Assembly (NCBI GenBank): GCA_024400915.1
Contig: JAKSLX010000001.1
Location: forward strand, 62,001 to 126,000
Direction of reading: 5' to 3'
Source: Treponema sp.
Lineage (GTDB): Bacteria; Spirochaetota; Spirochaetia; Treponematales; Treponemataceae
Length of the DNA stretch: 64,000 bases
Both the position numbers and the translations under genes were made by a program. Below the pieces are notes generated by a model. It saw only the letters and a list, made by a program, of their open reading frames with translations, had not been told where the DNA came from and did no database searches. This document shows, piece after piece, positions 36,083 through 45,120 of this stretch (position 1 is its first letter; each line of letters opens with the position of its first letter).

Positions 36083-37792
36083 ATGAAAAAATTGTTTTAT
36101 ATAAATTTAATTCTGGCAATGGCATTGTTTTTTTCCTGCTCAATGGGAGAAGAAAAAATTGAATATACTGTGGTTCATATGCAGCAGAATGTCCAGAATG
36201 ACGACTATACTGCTGTAGAAACGGAAAAATTCAGCTGCCAGTTTGGAGAAATGACAGACATTCAGGCAAAAGAGTACACAGGCTTTACAGTCAGGGATTT
36301 TACTCAGGAAAAAATTACAGATTCTAAGGAAATAAAAATTCTGTATGACCGCAATTATGTTACATATAAATTCAATCTTGCAGGCGGTACAGGTGCAAAA
36401 AGCGTTACTGCAAAATACGGAACTCCTGTAGACGAAAATTCTGTTCAGGAACCTGTAAAGGCAGGTTCTACATTTTCTTTCTGGCAGCCGGAACTCCCAC
36501 AAACATTTGAAGAAGACTGCACATTTACTGCAAACTGGAATTATCCTTACTACAAAGTTCAATATCTTTTTCAAAATAAAGAAGATGACGGCTATTTGGA
36601 ATCACCTGATTATCCTCAGAAAAAAGTCTACGGAAGAAAAGGCTATAAAACAGAAGTTACCGCTGAAGACATTTCGGGATTTGCGGCAAAAAATATTGAG
36701 CAGACAGTCATATCCGATGAAGAACAGACTGTAAAAGTTTACTACGACCGAAAAATCATTACCCTGTTCATTGATCTGGACGGAGGCATTGGAACAAACT
36801 GCATAAAGGGAAAATTTGGTTCCCCTGTAACAGCTTCGCTTTTTGGCACATTGGAGAAAAAAGGCTACAGTTTTTGGAAATTTGACGCGGAACTTCCTGA
36901 AATTTTTACATTGGAAGACAATAACAAGACAGTTGCAAAAGCTCTCTGGTCATATTCCGGCAAGTCTCATTATGGAGTGCAATTTTACATGCAAAATATT
37001 TCTGATGACCATTACACAAAACTTGAAATTGAAACTGCCGTGCATACAGGAGAAACTGGCGGCCTTACAGACATTCATCTGAATGCAAACGGAAAGCTTT
37101 ATGTTGGGGAAACAAAATATGAATTTACAGGTTTTCATCCAGCGGTTGACGATAAAGGAAAGTTGATTTCCGAAAACGTAACGATTGACCCATCTGAAAC
37201 GACAATCGCAAAAGTTTATTTCGACAGAAATGTAAGCACAATTTCAATTCTTTCTACCAGCATGTTTTACATTTATGGAGAGGAACTCCAAAAAATAACA
37301 AGGGACGGCACGGAATATAACTATTATGAAATCAAAGGGCGTTATGGAGAAGCTGTTGAAGTTCCGTATGCATCTATGAAGATTAATAGTTCTTTTTATA
37401 AGCATTGGGAAAACTACAAAGATACGAATGGAAATTCTCTTCCAAAATTTTATCCTGAAGATTCAACAGTATATGAAATAAGATTATCTCAAGACACTTC
37501 TGGATCCGTAATGAACACCTATAACTTATATTATGACTTCAATGATGAAGATGGCCCTAAGGTAATTAAGGGTAACAGTTTCACTGATCCTATAAATCCT
37601 AAAAACAGCAGCGACAGTATTAGACATCCAAATGATGTAACAAGAGAAGGCTACACGCTTAAAGGATATACCTTGAATAAAGATGGTTCAGGAACTTTAT
37701 ATGAAGCAGGAATTTATCATTCTAATTTTGCTCCTACTCCTTACCACGATGTTGATGTAACTCTCTATGCTCAGTGGGAAAAGAAGCAGTAA
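36083..37792 (+). CDS. Repeat lipoprotein with InlB B-type / Listeria-Bacteroides repeats
   Basis: A 569-aa exported protein. Its signal peptide ends in FFSC (Cys19). The body is built of repeated units of about 75-90 residues alternating two types: one with VQYLFQN/VQFYMQN ... DDGY or DDHYT ... VYYDR/VYFDR, and one with FNLAGGTGAKS/FIDLDGGIGTN ... FWQPELP or FWKFDAELP. The last 60 residues, ending in GYTLNKDGSGTLYEAG ... DVTLYAQWE, are a classical Listeria-Bacteroides repeat. It is probably cell-surface and co-transcribed with the preceding gene. An insertion-sequence remnant begins 22 bases after its stop. Confidence 0.8.
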   Translation: MKKLFYINLILAMALFFSCSMGEEKIEYTVVHMQQNVQNDDYTAVETEKFSCQFGEMTDIQAKEYTGFTVRDFTQEKITDSKEIKILYDRNYVTYKFNLAGGTGAKSVTAKYGTPVDENSVQEPVKAGSTFSFWQPELPQTFEEDCTFTANWNYPYYKVQYLFQNKEDDGYLESPDYPQKKVYGRKGYKTEVTAEDISGFAAKNIEQTVISDEEQTVKVYYDRKIITLFIDLDGGIGTNCIKGKFGSPVTASLFGTLEKKGYSFWKFDAELPEIFTLEDNNKTVAKALWSYSGKSHYGVQFYMQNISDDHYTKLEIETAVHTGETGGLTDIHLNANGKLYVGETKYEFTGFHPAVDDKGKLISENVTIDPSETTIAKVYFDRNVSTISILSTSMFYIYGEELQKITRDGTEYNYYEIKGRYGEAVEVPYASMKINSSFYKHWENYKDTNGNSLPKFYPEDSTVYEIRLSQDTSGSVMNTYNLYYDFNDEDGPKVIKGNSFTDPINPKNSSDSIRHPNDVTREGYTLKGYTLNKDGSGTLYEAGIYHSNFAPTPYHDVDVTLYAQWEKKQ

Positions 37793-38146
37793 TGCAGAAA
37801 ATCTTTCCTTGGTTTGTCAACACCTGTTACAGTCTGTGAAAACAGATATATTTCATCACATAAAGTTGCGAAAGCAATTGCAAGCCGAGGCAAATCCACA
37901 AAAGGTTGGTTCTATGGATTTAAGCTTCAGGGAGTCTATACAAAAGACGGGACTCTGGTAAAAACCTGTTTTCGACCGGGCAGTAAACAGGAACAATGGG
38001 GACAGACCCCTATGATTTCGTTCGATTTGTATTTTTTTTATTTTTTTTCTATATTTATTATGTTAATTGATGGAAAACATCGGATAAATCTGTTGCATTA
38101 CGCAAACTTGACGATAGATGCATATAAAATACATAGGAGTATATAA
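37793..38146. other. Intergenic region before htpG
   Basis: Contains the IS982-like remnant (37814-about 38000), a small GGGGACAGACCCC palindrome at about 37996-38010, and an AT-rich stretch leading to htpG with Shine-Dalgarno AGGAG at 38135-38139. No CIRCE-type inverted repeat was seen. TATAAA at 38123 is a possible -10, but I find no well-spaced -35. Confidence 0.5.
37814..38000 (+). pseudogene. Remnant of an IS982-like transposase
   Basis: About 60 codons read STPVTVCENRYISSHKVAKA followed by SRGKSTKGWFYGFKLQGVYTK and end near FRPGS. This matches the core of IS982-family DDE transposases, where the conserved pattern is (D)S...VCxNxRIxxxKVxxxxAxRGKSTxGWFxGFKLHxxxxxxGxL. The catalytic Asp just before the fragment, the rest of the enzyme and any terminal repeats are missing. 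The frame runs on into an AT-rich tail unrelated to transposase. Boundaries are approximate. Confidence 0.7.
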
Positions 38147-40117
38147 ATGAAACACGAATTTCAGACTGAAGTAAATCAATTGCTCAAGCTCATCATCCAC
38201 AGCATGTATTCAAACAAGGACATTTTCCTTCGCGAAATCGTTTCCAATGCTTCGGATGCCTTGGACAAGCTCAAGTACCTTACTGTATCTGACGACAAGT
38301 ACAAGTCTCTTACATTCAGTCCAAGAATCGACATCACTTTCAACGAGAATAAGAACATCCTTACAATCCAGGACTGCGGTATCGGTATGGACGAAGCTGA
38401 CCTGAACAACAATCTTGGTACAATCGCACGTTCAGGAACAAAGGCTTTCATCGACCACCTTTCAGAAAGCGGTTCAGGAAGCAATGATCTGATCGGACAG
38501 TTTGGTGTTGGTTTCTATTCAGCATTCATGGCTGCAAAGCACATCGATGTTTACACACGCAAGGCTGGCGGCGACGGAAAAGTTTGGCATTGGTCATCTG
38601 ACGGAACAAATTCCTACGAAGTTGAAGAAGTCGACTTTAAGAACGAAGCATACTGCACATACGGCTTTGACAAGGCAGAGACTGTCGGTTCAGCCATCGA
38701 AATCCACCTTAACGATGATTCAAAGGATTACGCATCACGCTGGAAGGTTGAAGAACTCATCAAGAAGTATTCAAACCACATTGCATTCCCAATCTACCTC
38801 CACTACACACAGACAAAGTATGACAAGGACGGAAAACCAGAAGGAAGCGAAAACAAGGTTGACCAGGTTAACAGCGCAAATGCACTCTGGAAGAAGTCAA
38901 AGTCTGAACTCAAGAAAGAAGATTACAACGAATTCTACAAGTCAATTTCACACGACTATGACGATCCATTGCTCCACCTCCACACACACGCAGAAGGTAC
39001 ACAGGAATACACTACACTTTTCTATGTTCCAAGGAATGCACCTTTCGACATGTACCAGGCTGACTACAAGAGCGGAGTAAAGCTTTATGTTAAGCGCGTT
39101 TTCATCACTGACGATGACCGCGAGCTTTTGCCATCATATCTCCGTTTTGTCCGCGGTGTAATCGATTCTGAAGACCTTCCATTGAATGTAAGCCGTGAAA
39201 TCCTTCAGCAGAACCGCATTCTTGAAAACATCAAGAGCCAGTCGGTAAAGAAGCTCCTCGCAGAATTCAAGAAAGTCGTTGATGCAGGAAAGGAAGCATG
39301 CGCAAAGGCAGAAGCTGACCGCACAGATGAAGAAAAGGCAAAGGTTGAACAGTTCCTTGCTTTCGTAAAGAACTACAACCGTCCCCTCAAGGAAGGCCTT
39401 TATTCAGACTTTGGCAACCGCAATGAAATCGCAGAAATCGTTCGCTTCAAGTCTACAGCCGACGAAGGAACCGGTGACGACAAATGGACTTCATTTGCAG
39501 ACTATGTTGGCCGCATGAAGGCTGATCAGAAGTCAATCTACTATATTACAGGTACAGACGAAAAGAACCTTCGTGCATCTCCACTTCTTGAAGCATACAA
39601 GAAGAAAGGTTTTGAAGTCCTCATCATGGCAGACGACATCGACGACATCGTAATTCCTGCATACGGAAAATATCAGGACTACGAACTTAAGGATGTAAAC
39701 CGTTCTGGCAGCGACGAAGAACTTGGCATCGACAAGGAAGAAGCAAAGAAGAAGGAAGAGGAATTCAAGCCTGTACAGGAAAAAATCAAGAAGGCACTTG
39801 AAGGCCGCGTAAAGGATGTTGTCCTTTCAAAGAGACTTTCTGACAGCCCAGCCTGTGTCGTAATCGACGAAAACGATCCTTCGATCCAGATGGAACGCAT
39901 GATGCGTGCAATGGGACAGGGCGGCGAAAGCATGGTTAAGCCGATACTTGAAGTAAATGCCGATCACCCTATCGTAAAGAAGCTTGAAGGCGATGCTTCG
40001 GAAGAACTTGTCAAGAACATTTCTGAGGTTCTCCTTGACCAGTCCCTCCTCGTAAGCGGAAAGGAAATCAAGGATCCTGTTGAGTTCATCAAGGCCATGA
40101 ACTCCCTCATCCAGTAG
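38147..40117 (+). CDS. htpG: Chaperone HtpG (Hsp90)
   Basis: ATP-dependent cytosolic chaperone, 656 aa, slightly longer than the E. coli protein. The N-terminal GHKL ATPase has FLREIVSNASDALDKLKY, DCGIGMDEADL, LGTIARSGTKAF and GQFGVGFYSAFMAA. The middle domain has KLYVKRVFITDD and the LPLNVSREILQQN region with its conserved Arg. An acidic Lys/Glu-rich insertion (EELGIDKEEAKKKEEEFK) precedes the dimerisation domain, and the protein lacks the eukaryotic MEEVD tail. A strong intrinsic terminator follows at 40139-40173. Confidence 0.97.
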   Translation: MKHEFQTEVNQLLKLIIHSMYSNKDIFLREIVSNASDALDKLKYLTVSDDKYKSLTFSPRIDITFNENKNILTIQDCGIGMDEADLNNNLGTIARSGTKAFIDHLSESGSGSNDLIGQFGVGFYSAFMAAKHIDVYTRKAGGDGKVWHWSSDGTNSYEVEEVDFKNEAYCTYGFDKAETVGSAIEIHLNDDSKDYASRWKVEELIKKYSNHIAFPIYLHYTQTKYDKDGKPEGSENKVDQVNSANALWKKSKSELKKEDYNEFYKSISHDYDDPLLHLHTHAEGTQEYTTLFYVPRNAPFDMYQADYKSGVKLYVKRVFITDDDRELLPSYLRFVRGVIDSEDLPLNVSREILQQNRILENIKSQSVKKLLAEFKKVVDAGKEACAKAEADRTDEEKAKVEQFLAFVKNYNRPLKEGLYSDFGNRNEIAEIVRFKSTADEGTGDDKWTSFADYVGRMKADQKSIYYITGTDEKNLRASPLLEAYKKKGFEVLIMADDIDDIVIPAYGKYQDYELKDVNRSGSDEELGIDKEEAKKKEEEFKPVQEKIKKALEGRVKDVVLSKRLSDSPACVVIDENDPSIQMERMMRAMGQGGESMVKPILEVNADHPIVKKLEGDASEELVKNISEVLLDQSLLVSGKEIKDPVEFIKAMNSLIQ

Positions 40118-40127
40118 CAGTAAAAAC

Positions 40128-41303
40128 TTAATTTCTTGAAAGGACTTGAACGATTGCTTCAAGTCCTTTTTTTAGGTACTTCCAGCTGCAGGCAACGTTT
40201 ATCCTGACAAAGCCTTCTCCCGGCTTTCCAAAAATGTTTCCTGCATCAAGCCACACCTTTGCCTCATGGCGTATTTTTCTGTTGAGTTCCGCATCAGTCA
40301 GTCCAAGGCCACGACAGTCCAGCCACAACAGGTATGTTGCCTCCGGTTTGCAGACTTTTATTTCCGGAATCCTTTCGTTCAAAAATTCTACGGATTTTTC
40401 AAGATTGCCCGAAATATAGGCGCTTACACGATCAAGCCATCTTTCTCCTTTCTCGTATGCCGCCTTACATGCCTCAAGTCCAAAAATGTTTGCCTGGCTG
40501 TAACCGATTACATCAAGGGCGTTTTTAAACTTTCGCCTAAGTTCGGAACTTGCGATGAAAATGTTGCTTATCTGCAGCCCCGCAATGTTGAAGCTTTTTG
40601 AAGGCGAAGTGCAGGTTACGGTTATTTCCTCAAGCTCTTTTGAAATGGATGCAAAGACCGTGTGAACCTTACCATCCCAGGTGAAGTCCGCATGTATTTC
40701 ATCGCTAAGGACGACCACCCCGTGCTTAAGGCAGATTTTTCCAATGTACTCAAGTTCCGTCTTTGTCCAGTTCTTTCCGCCCGGATTGTGGGGATTACAA
40801 AGAAGGTAAAGCTTTGGTTTTTCTTCCACTATCTTTCTTTCAAAATCATCAAGGTTCAATTGATAAGTTCTTCCGTCCCAGGTCAGGTCGCATGAGACGA
40901 CTTTTCTTTCGGCGGCTTTTATGGTTCCGGCAAAAGGATAGTAGACCGGATTGTTGATGAGGATGGCATCTCCCTTTTCAGTGTATGCCTGAACTGCAAC
41001 TGCAATCGCCGACACGATCCCCGGAGTAACGGAAAGCCATTCATATTTTGCCTCATAGGAATACTTTTTCTTGAGCCACCTGTTCACCGTATTAAAATAA
41101 TTTTCATCAGGATCCGTGTAGCCAAAAATTCCATTATCAGCACGCTTTTTAAGTGCCCTTATGATTTCCGGTGCCGTCCTGAAATCCATGTCGGCAACCC
41201 AGTAGGAAAGTTCATCAGGGGTGTGTCCCCTCTGTTTTGCAAAATCAAATTTGATGCATGAAGTTCCGTGCCTGTCGATTATCCTGTCAAAACCATATCC
41301 CAT
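40128..41303 (-). CDS. patB: MalY/PatB-family PLP C-S lyase (cystathionine beta-lyase type)
   Basis: A 391-aa fold-type I PLP enzyme. It has WVADMDFRTAPEII at the N-terminus, NNPVYYPFAGTIK, LCNPHNPGGKNWTK, VLSDEIHADF and the PLP lysine in SPSKSFNIAGLQ, all typical of MalY/PatB. The family cleaves C-S bonds of cystathionine or cysteine. It follows the Cys/Met-metabolism enzyme at 41319 by 15 bases and shares its promoter, which carries a CCTA-N9-TAGG site. Its last codons contain the htpG terminator. Confidence 0.92.
   Translation of the reverse strand: MGYGFDRIIDRHGTSCIKFDFAKQRGHTPDELSYWVADMDFRTAPEIIRALKKRADNGIFGYTDPDENYFNTVNRWLKKKYSYEAKYEWLSVTPGIVSAIAVAVQAYTEKGDAILINNPVYYPFAGTIKAAERKVVSCDLTWDGRTYQLNLDDFERKIVEEKPKLYLLCNPHNPGGKNWTKTELEYIGKICLKHGVVVLSDEIHADFTWDGKVHTVFASISKELEEITVTCTSPSKSFNIAGLQISNIFIASSELRRKFKNALDVIGYSQANIFGLEACKAAYEKGERWLDRVSAYISGNLEKSVEFLNERIPEIKVCKPEATYLLWLDCRGLGLTDAELNRKIRHEAKVWLDAGNIFGKPGEGFVRINVACSWKYLKKGLEAIVQVLSRN
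40139..40173 (+). terminator. Intrinsic terminator of htpG
   Basis: AAAGGACTTGAA (40139-40150) and TTCAAGTCCTTT (40158-40169) form a 12-bp perfect stem with a 7-base loop, followed by a T-run to 40173. It lies wholly inside the last codons of the convergent C-S lyase gene (stop at 40128), so the same bases code protein on one strand and terminate htpG on the other. Confidence 0.9.
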
Positions 41304-41318
41304 AGACTGTCTCCCCTT

Positions 41319-42416
41319 TTAGTTCAATGCCTGCTCAAGGTCGTTTTTCAAATCCGCAATGCCTTCGATTCCAACGCTCAGGCGCAGCAGCTTTCTCGTA
41401 ATTCCCTTGGCAATTCTTTTTTCTTCCGGAATGTCGGAATGGGTCTGGGTGAAAGGATAGGTCATGAGGCTGTCCACTCCGCCAAGACTTTCGGCAAAAT
41501 GAATCACCCTGATTTTTTCAAGAACCTTTACGGCCCTTTCCTCATCATCAACATAAAAACTGATCATGCTGCCGACTCCAGGATAAAGAACCTTTTCAAC
41601 ATGCTTCTGGTTTTTAAGGAATTCCACCAGTGCCCTTGCGTTTTCTCCCTGACGGTCAAGACGGATTGGAAGCGTTTTTATCCCGCGTACCACAAGCCAG
41701 CTGTCAAAAGGTGAAAGTGCTGTTCCAACGGTCTTTGAAATGTATTTCACCTGCTGGGCAACCTCATCATTGTTTGTCGTGATGAAGCCTGCAAGAGTAT
41801 CATTGTGACCGGCAAGAAATTTTGTTCCGCTCTGGATGACGATGTCGGCACCAAGATCCAGAGGACGCTGAAGGTATGGAGTGAGGAAAGTGTTGTCTAC
41901 AACAAGAATAGCGTTGTAGTGGTGTGCTATGAGGGCAGCTCCCCTTATGTCGGAAATTGTCATGAGTGGATTGCCTGGAGTTTCTATGTAGAGGATTTTT
42001 GTGTTTTCAGTGAATGCTGCTTCAACCTGTTCGAGGTTTGAGGAATCAACATAGGTCACGGTGATTCCGCTTTTGTATAGAAGATTGTCAAAGAGTCTTA
42101 TGGTTCCGCCGTAGGAATCTTCACTTACGATTACGTGGCTTCCCTTTGGCAGTGTCAGGAAATATGTAGTGATGGCGGCCATTCCGTTTGCAAAGGCAAA
42201 GCCGTATTTGGCGTTGTCTAAAGCCGCAACAGTTTTTTCAAGATATTCCCTTGTGGGATTTTCCGCGCGGGTATAATCAAATCCAGTGCTCTGTCCAAGT
42301 TTTCCTCTGCCATAACAGGCACTTTGATAAATAGGAACGCTTACACAGCCAGTGCTGTCTTTGCTTTCATAATCAGGATCTCCCTTTACGCATACAGTTT
42401 CAAAACAATAACTCAT
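41319..42416 (-). CDS. Cys/Met metabolism PLP enzyme (cystathionine gamma-synthase / lyase type)
   Basis: A 365-aa member of the Cys/Met-metabolism PLP family. Motifs are DYTRAENPTREYLE, FANGMAAI, YGGTIRLFDN, ETPGNPL, VVDNTFLTPYLQRPLDLGAD and the PLP lysine in SGTKFLAGHNDTLAG. Separating cystathionine gamma-synthase, O-acetylhomoserine sulfhydrylase and gamma-lyase is not safe by eye. Coupling with a beta-lyase next door favours transsulfuration towards homocysteine. ATG 42416 is preferred over GTG 42422 (AGAGG upstream). A CCTA-N9-TAGG site sits at 42434-42450, on the likely transcription start. Confidence 0.9.
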   Translation of the reverse strand: MSYCFETVCVKGDPDYESKDSTGCVSVPIYQSACYGRGKLGQSTGFDYTRAENPTREYLEKTVAALDNAKYGFAFANGMAAITTYFLTLPKGSHVIVSEDSYGGTIRLFDNLLYKSGITVTYVDSSNLEQVEAAFTENTKILYIETPGNPLMTISDIRGAALIAHHYNAILVVDNTFLTPYLQRPLDLGADIVIQSGTKFLAGHNDTLAGFITTNNDEVAQQVKYISKTVGTALSPFDSWLVVRGIKTLPIRLDRQGENARALVEFLKNQKHVEKVLYPGVGSMISFYVDDEERAVKVLEKIRVIHFAESLGGVDSLMTYPFTQTHSDIPEEKRIAKGITRKLLRLSVGIEGIADLKNDLEQALN

Positions 42417-42433
42417 AGACACCTCTTTATACT

Positions 42434-42450
42434 CCTAGTATATCGATAGG
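42434..42450. promoter_or_regulatory. CCTA-N9-TAGG operator, metB-like/patB promoter
   Basis: CCTAGTATATCGATAGG, 18 bases upstream of the ATG at 42416. It lies just after a TAGAAT -10 (minus strand 42458-42453), so it would overlap the transcription start. This is the only copy at this promoter. Confidence 0.6.
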
Positions 42451-42566
42451 TTATTCTAAAAAAAGATTCTTTTGAAATACTATGTTCATATGTAAAGATA
42501 TAGAAGAAACCTATAACAAAGGGCTTAAGTATTGAAAATCTCCACGGTAAGAAATATCATTGGATT

Positions 42567-45110
42567 ATGAAAACAAAACAATTATTTATTAAACTTGGAG
42601 CATTTATCGTTGCTTCAGCAGTTGCCCTCTGCTTTATTGCAGGCGGGAAAAAATCAGGTTTCACCTTCACAGAATCTGCAAAGGGAATGAACGGTGATGT
42701 TACTGTTCGTGTCTCAATGAAGGATGGAAAAATCGCAGATGTAAAGATTGCAAGCCATAAGGAAACACCTGGTATTTCTGATCCTGCAATCAATGATCTT
42801 CCAAAGGATATCGTCAAATATCAGAGCGCTCAGGTTGATGCAATTTCTGGATGTACAATCACTTCCACAGCAATCAAGAACGCAGTTTCAGCGGCTTTGG
42901 CAAAGGCTGGATTTGAAGATACAGGCGCCTTGGTTCCGCATGAAAATGTGCCTGTAACTTTTACAGCTGGAACTTATACTGCCGTTGCAAGAGGATACGC
43001 AGGACCAGTTGCACTTGAAGTAAAATTTTCTGAAAACGCAATTGAGGAAATCAACATAAAGTCTTCAAAAGAAACAAACCATGTTGGTACTCCAGCATTC
43101 GACATTCTCTTTAAGGATGCAAAGGAAGCCTGCGGTTCAGGAATCGATGCAGTCAGCGGAGCAACTTTCACATCTGCAGCTGTAAAGAAGGCACTTGCTC
43201 TTGCAGCAGAACAGGCAGAAGCTTCAGATCTTGAAGGTTTCAAGAAGAACAAGGTTGTTCACAAGCCACAGGCACCTATTGAAGAAACCTATGACGTAGT
43301 CGTAATCGGTGGTGGCGGTGCAGGTATCGCAGCAGCAGCACAGGCTACACAGAACGGAGATACAGTTCTCGTCATCGAAAAGAATGCGGAACTCGGTGGA
43401 AACACTGTAGTTTCAGGCGGACAGTTCCAGTCTGCAATGCCTTACCTTTGCTGGGAAGAATCAAAGCCTGATGCAACAACAGGTGTCTATCCAGTAGATG
43501 GAAAAACATACAACAAAGTTAAGATGGCAAACGGAAACATCACAGTGCTCAAGACAATTCTTGAATGGGATGAAAAGCCATTTGACGCAAAGGATGCAAA
43601 GGACTGGTTCGTTGCAGGTGACATCGATCACCTTTCAAAGCACGGCGTTCATCAGGAATATCTTCCAGTTCTTCGCGAACTCAAGAACGAAATTTCAAAG
43701 TACCTTGCATGGGCTCAGCCAAAGCTTGATTCAGGAATCAACGAAGGTGCACTTACACTTTTCTCTACTGTAAACCTCCACATCTTCCAGACATACTACG
43801 GTGGACTCAGACCTTCTGCAGACTGGAAGGAATGGATCTACGGCGACTATGACCTTGTATGTCAGTTCATCCGCGACGGCCAGGACCTTAAGCCATGGCT
43901 CGAAGCACAGGGTGCACAGTTCATCGAAGACATTCAGCCTACAATCGTTGGTGCCCTCTGGAACCGCGAAAACGACTTTGTTAAGAAGCCTTACGATGCA
44001 GACGGTGATGGCATCATGGATACAGCACAGTGGGCAGCATACTTTGCACCAACAAGAAAGACAGTTCTTTCTAATTCAGCAAACAAGATCATCTGCAGAA
44101 CAGACGCTAAGGAACTCATTTCTGAAAACGGAAGAATCACTGGCGTCAAGGCAGTCATGTTTGACGGAACAGAAGTTACAGCACATGCAAAGAAGGGTGT
44201 TGTAATTGCAACAGGAGGAGCCGCAGCAAACATCCCTCTTGTCAAGAAAGCAAACAAGTACTGGAAAGAAGGTGCAATCACAGACAAGACAAAGACAACA
44301 AACCGTTCTTCACTTATGGGTGACGGTATCGCAATGGCAGAAAAGGCTGGTGCTGCATCAACTGGGATGGAATACACACAGCTCATGCCAATCTCATGGA
44401 TTGACAACGGTCAGCTTGCATTCGGTGGTGGAAACTACGCAGTTTACCTCAATCCTAATACAGGCAAACGCTATGTAAATGAAACAGGCGAAAGAGATGT
44501 TCTTTCAATCGGTGAATTTGCAAACGGCATTGAAAAGGAAGGCGTTCAGGGTGTTGTTATTGAAATCGCAAACAGCGACCAGGCAATTCCAGGTCCTTAT
44601 CCATACGGTATTCCAGGAAAGGGGGATTGGGAAGCAGACGTCAAGAACCGCCAGTACACAAGAACAGTCGATCAGCTTGCAGACCTTTTCAAGGAACTTG
44701 GATTTGCCTGTGATGCAGCAGCCGTAAGAAAGGAAATCGAAGAATACGACCACGCACTCATGAGTGGAACAGAAAACCAGCTTGCAGTACCTAAGACTGG
44801 CTGGTCACGCCTTATCGGTCAGGCAGACCGTGACGAAAACGGACGCTTTGATGCTTCTACATACAAGCTTGATGGAGTTAAGCTCAAGATCCGTCTTCTT
44901 GCTCCATCAACACACCACACAATGGGTGGTCTTGCAGTGGACATTGACCGCCGCGTTCTGGACAAGAAGGGTGCTGTAATTCCTGGTCTTTATGCAGCAG
45001 GTGAAGTTACAGGTGGAATCCATGGCGGAAACCGTCTTGGTGGCAACGCTATCGTAGAGATCTTCGTTTCTGGCCGTACAGCCGCAAACGCAATCAAGAA
45101 CGATAACTAA
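42567..45110 (+). CDS. Exported flavoprotein reductase with two FMN-binding domains and a fumarate-reductase-type FAD domain
   Basis: An 847-aa protein with an N-terminal hydrophobic export signal (residues 5-26). Two FMN_bind domains follow, with the flavinylation motifs DAISGCT (Thr97) and DAVSGAT (Thr200). A FAD domain then begins at VVVIGGGGAGIAA (about 246). Near the C-terminus STHHTMGGLAVDI and PGLYAAGEVTGGIHGGNRLGG match flavocytochrome c fumarate reductases and urocanate reductase. FMN would be attached by ApbE outside the cytoplasm. The acceptor is not certain: fumarate, urocanate and other enoates all fit. Heme-binding CxxCH motifs are absent. It is a single gene, divergent from the metB-like gene and followed by structured DNA. 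Confidence 0.9.
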   Translation: MKTKQLFIKLGAFIVASAVALCFIAGGKKSGFTFTESAKGMNGDVTVRVSMKDGKIADVKIASHKETPGISDPAINDLPKDIVKYQSAQVDAISGCTITSTAIKNAVSAALAKAGFEDTGALVPHENVPVTFTAGTYTAVARGYAGPVALEVKFSENAIEEINIKSSKETNHVGTPAFDILFKDAKEACGSGIDAVSGATFTSAAVKKALALAAEQAEASDLEGFKKNKVVHKPQAPIEETYDVVVIGGGGAGIAAAAQATQNGDTVLVIEKNAELGGNTVVSGGQFQSAMPYLCWEESKPDATTGVYPVDGKTYNKVKMANGNITVLKTILEWDEKPFDAKDAKDWFVAGDIDHLSKHGVHQEYLPVLRELKNEISKYLAWAQPKLDSGINEGALTLFSTVNLHIFQTYYGGLRPSADWKEWIYGDYDLVCQFIRDGQDLKPWLEAQGAQFIEDIQPTIVGALWNRENDFVKKPYDADGDGIMDTAQWAAYFAPTRKTVLSNSANKIICRTDAKELISENGRITGVKAVMFDGTEVTAHAKKGVVIATGGAAANIPLVKKANKYWKEGAITDKTKTTNRSSLMGDGIAMAEKAGAASTGMEYTQLMPISWIDNGQLAFGGGNYAVYLNPNTGKRYVNETGERDVLSIGEFANGIEKEGVQGVVIEIANSDQAIPGPYPYGIPGKGDWEADVKNRQYTRTVDQLADLFKELGFACDAAAVRKEIEEYDHALMSGTENQLAVPKTGWSRLIGQADRDENGRFDASTYKLDGVKLKIRLLAPSTHHTMGGLAVDIDRRVLDKKGAVIPGLYAAGEVTGGIHGGNRLGGNAIVEIFVSGRTAANAIKNDN

Positions 45111-45120
45111 AAAAAACATA

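Noticed and set aside
38502..39080. A 192-codon alternative frame in htpG
   Set aside because: Thr/Ser/His-rich composition in a shifted frame of a clear Hsp90 gene.
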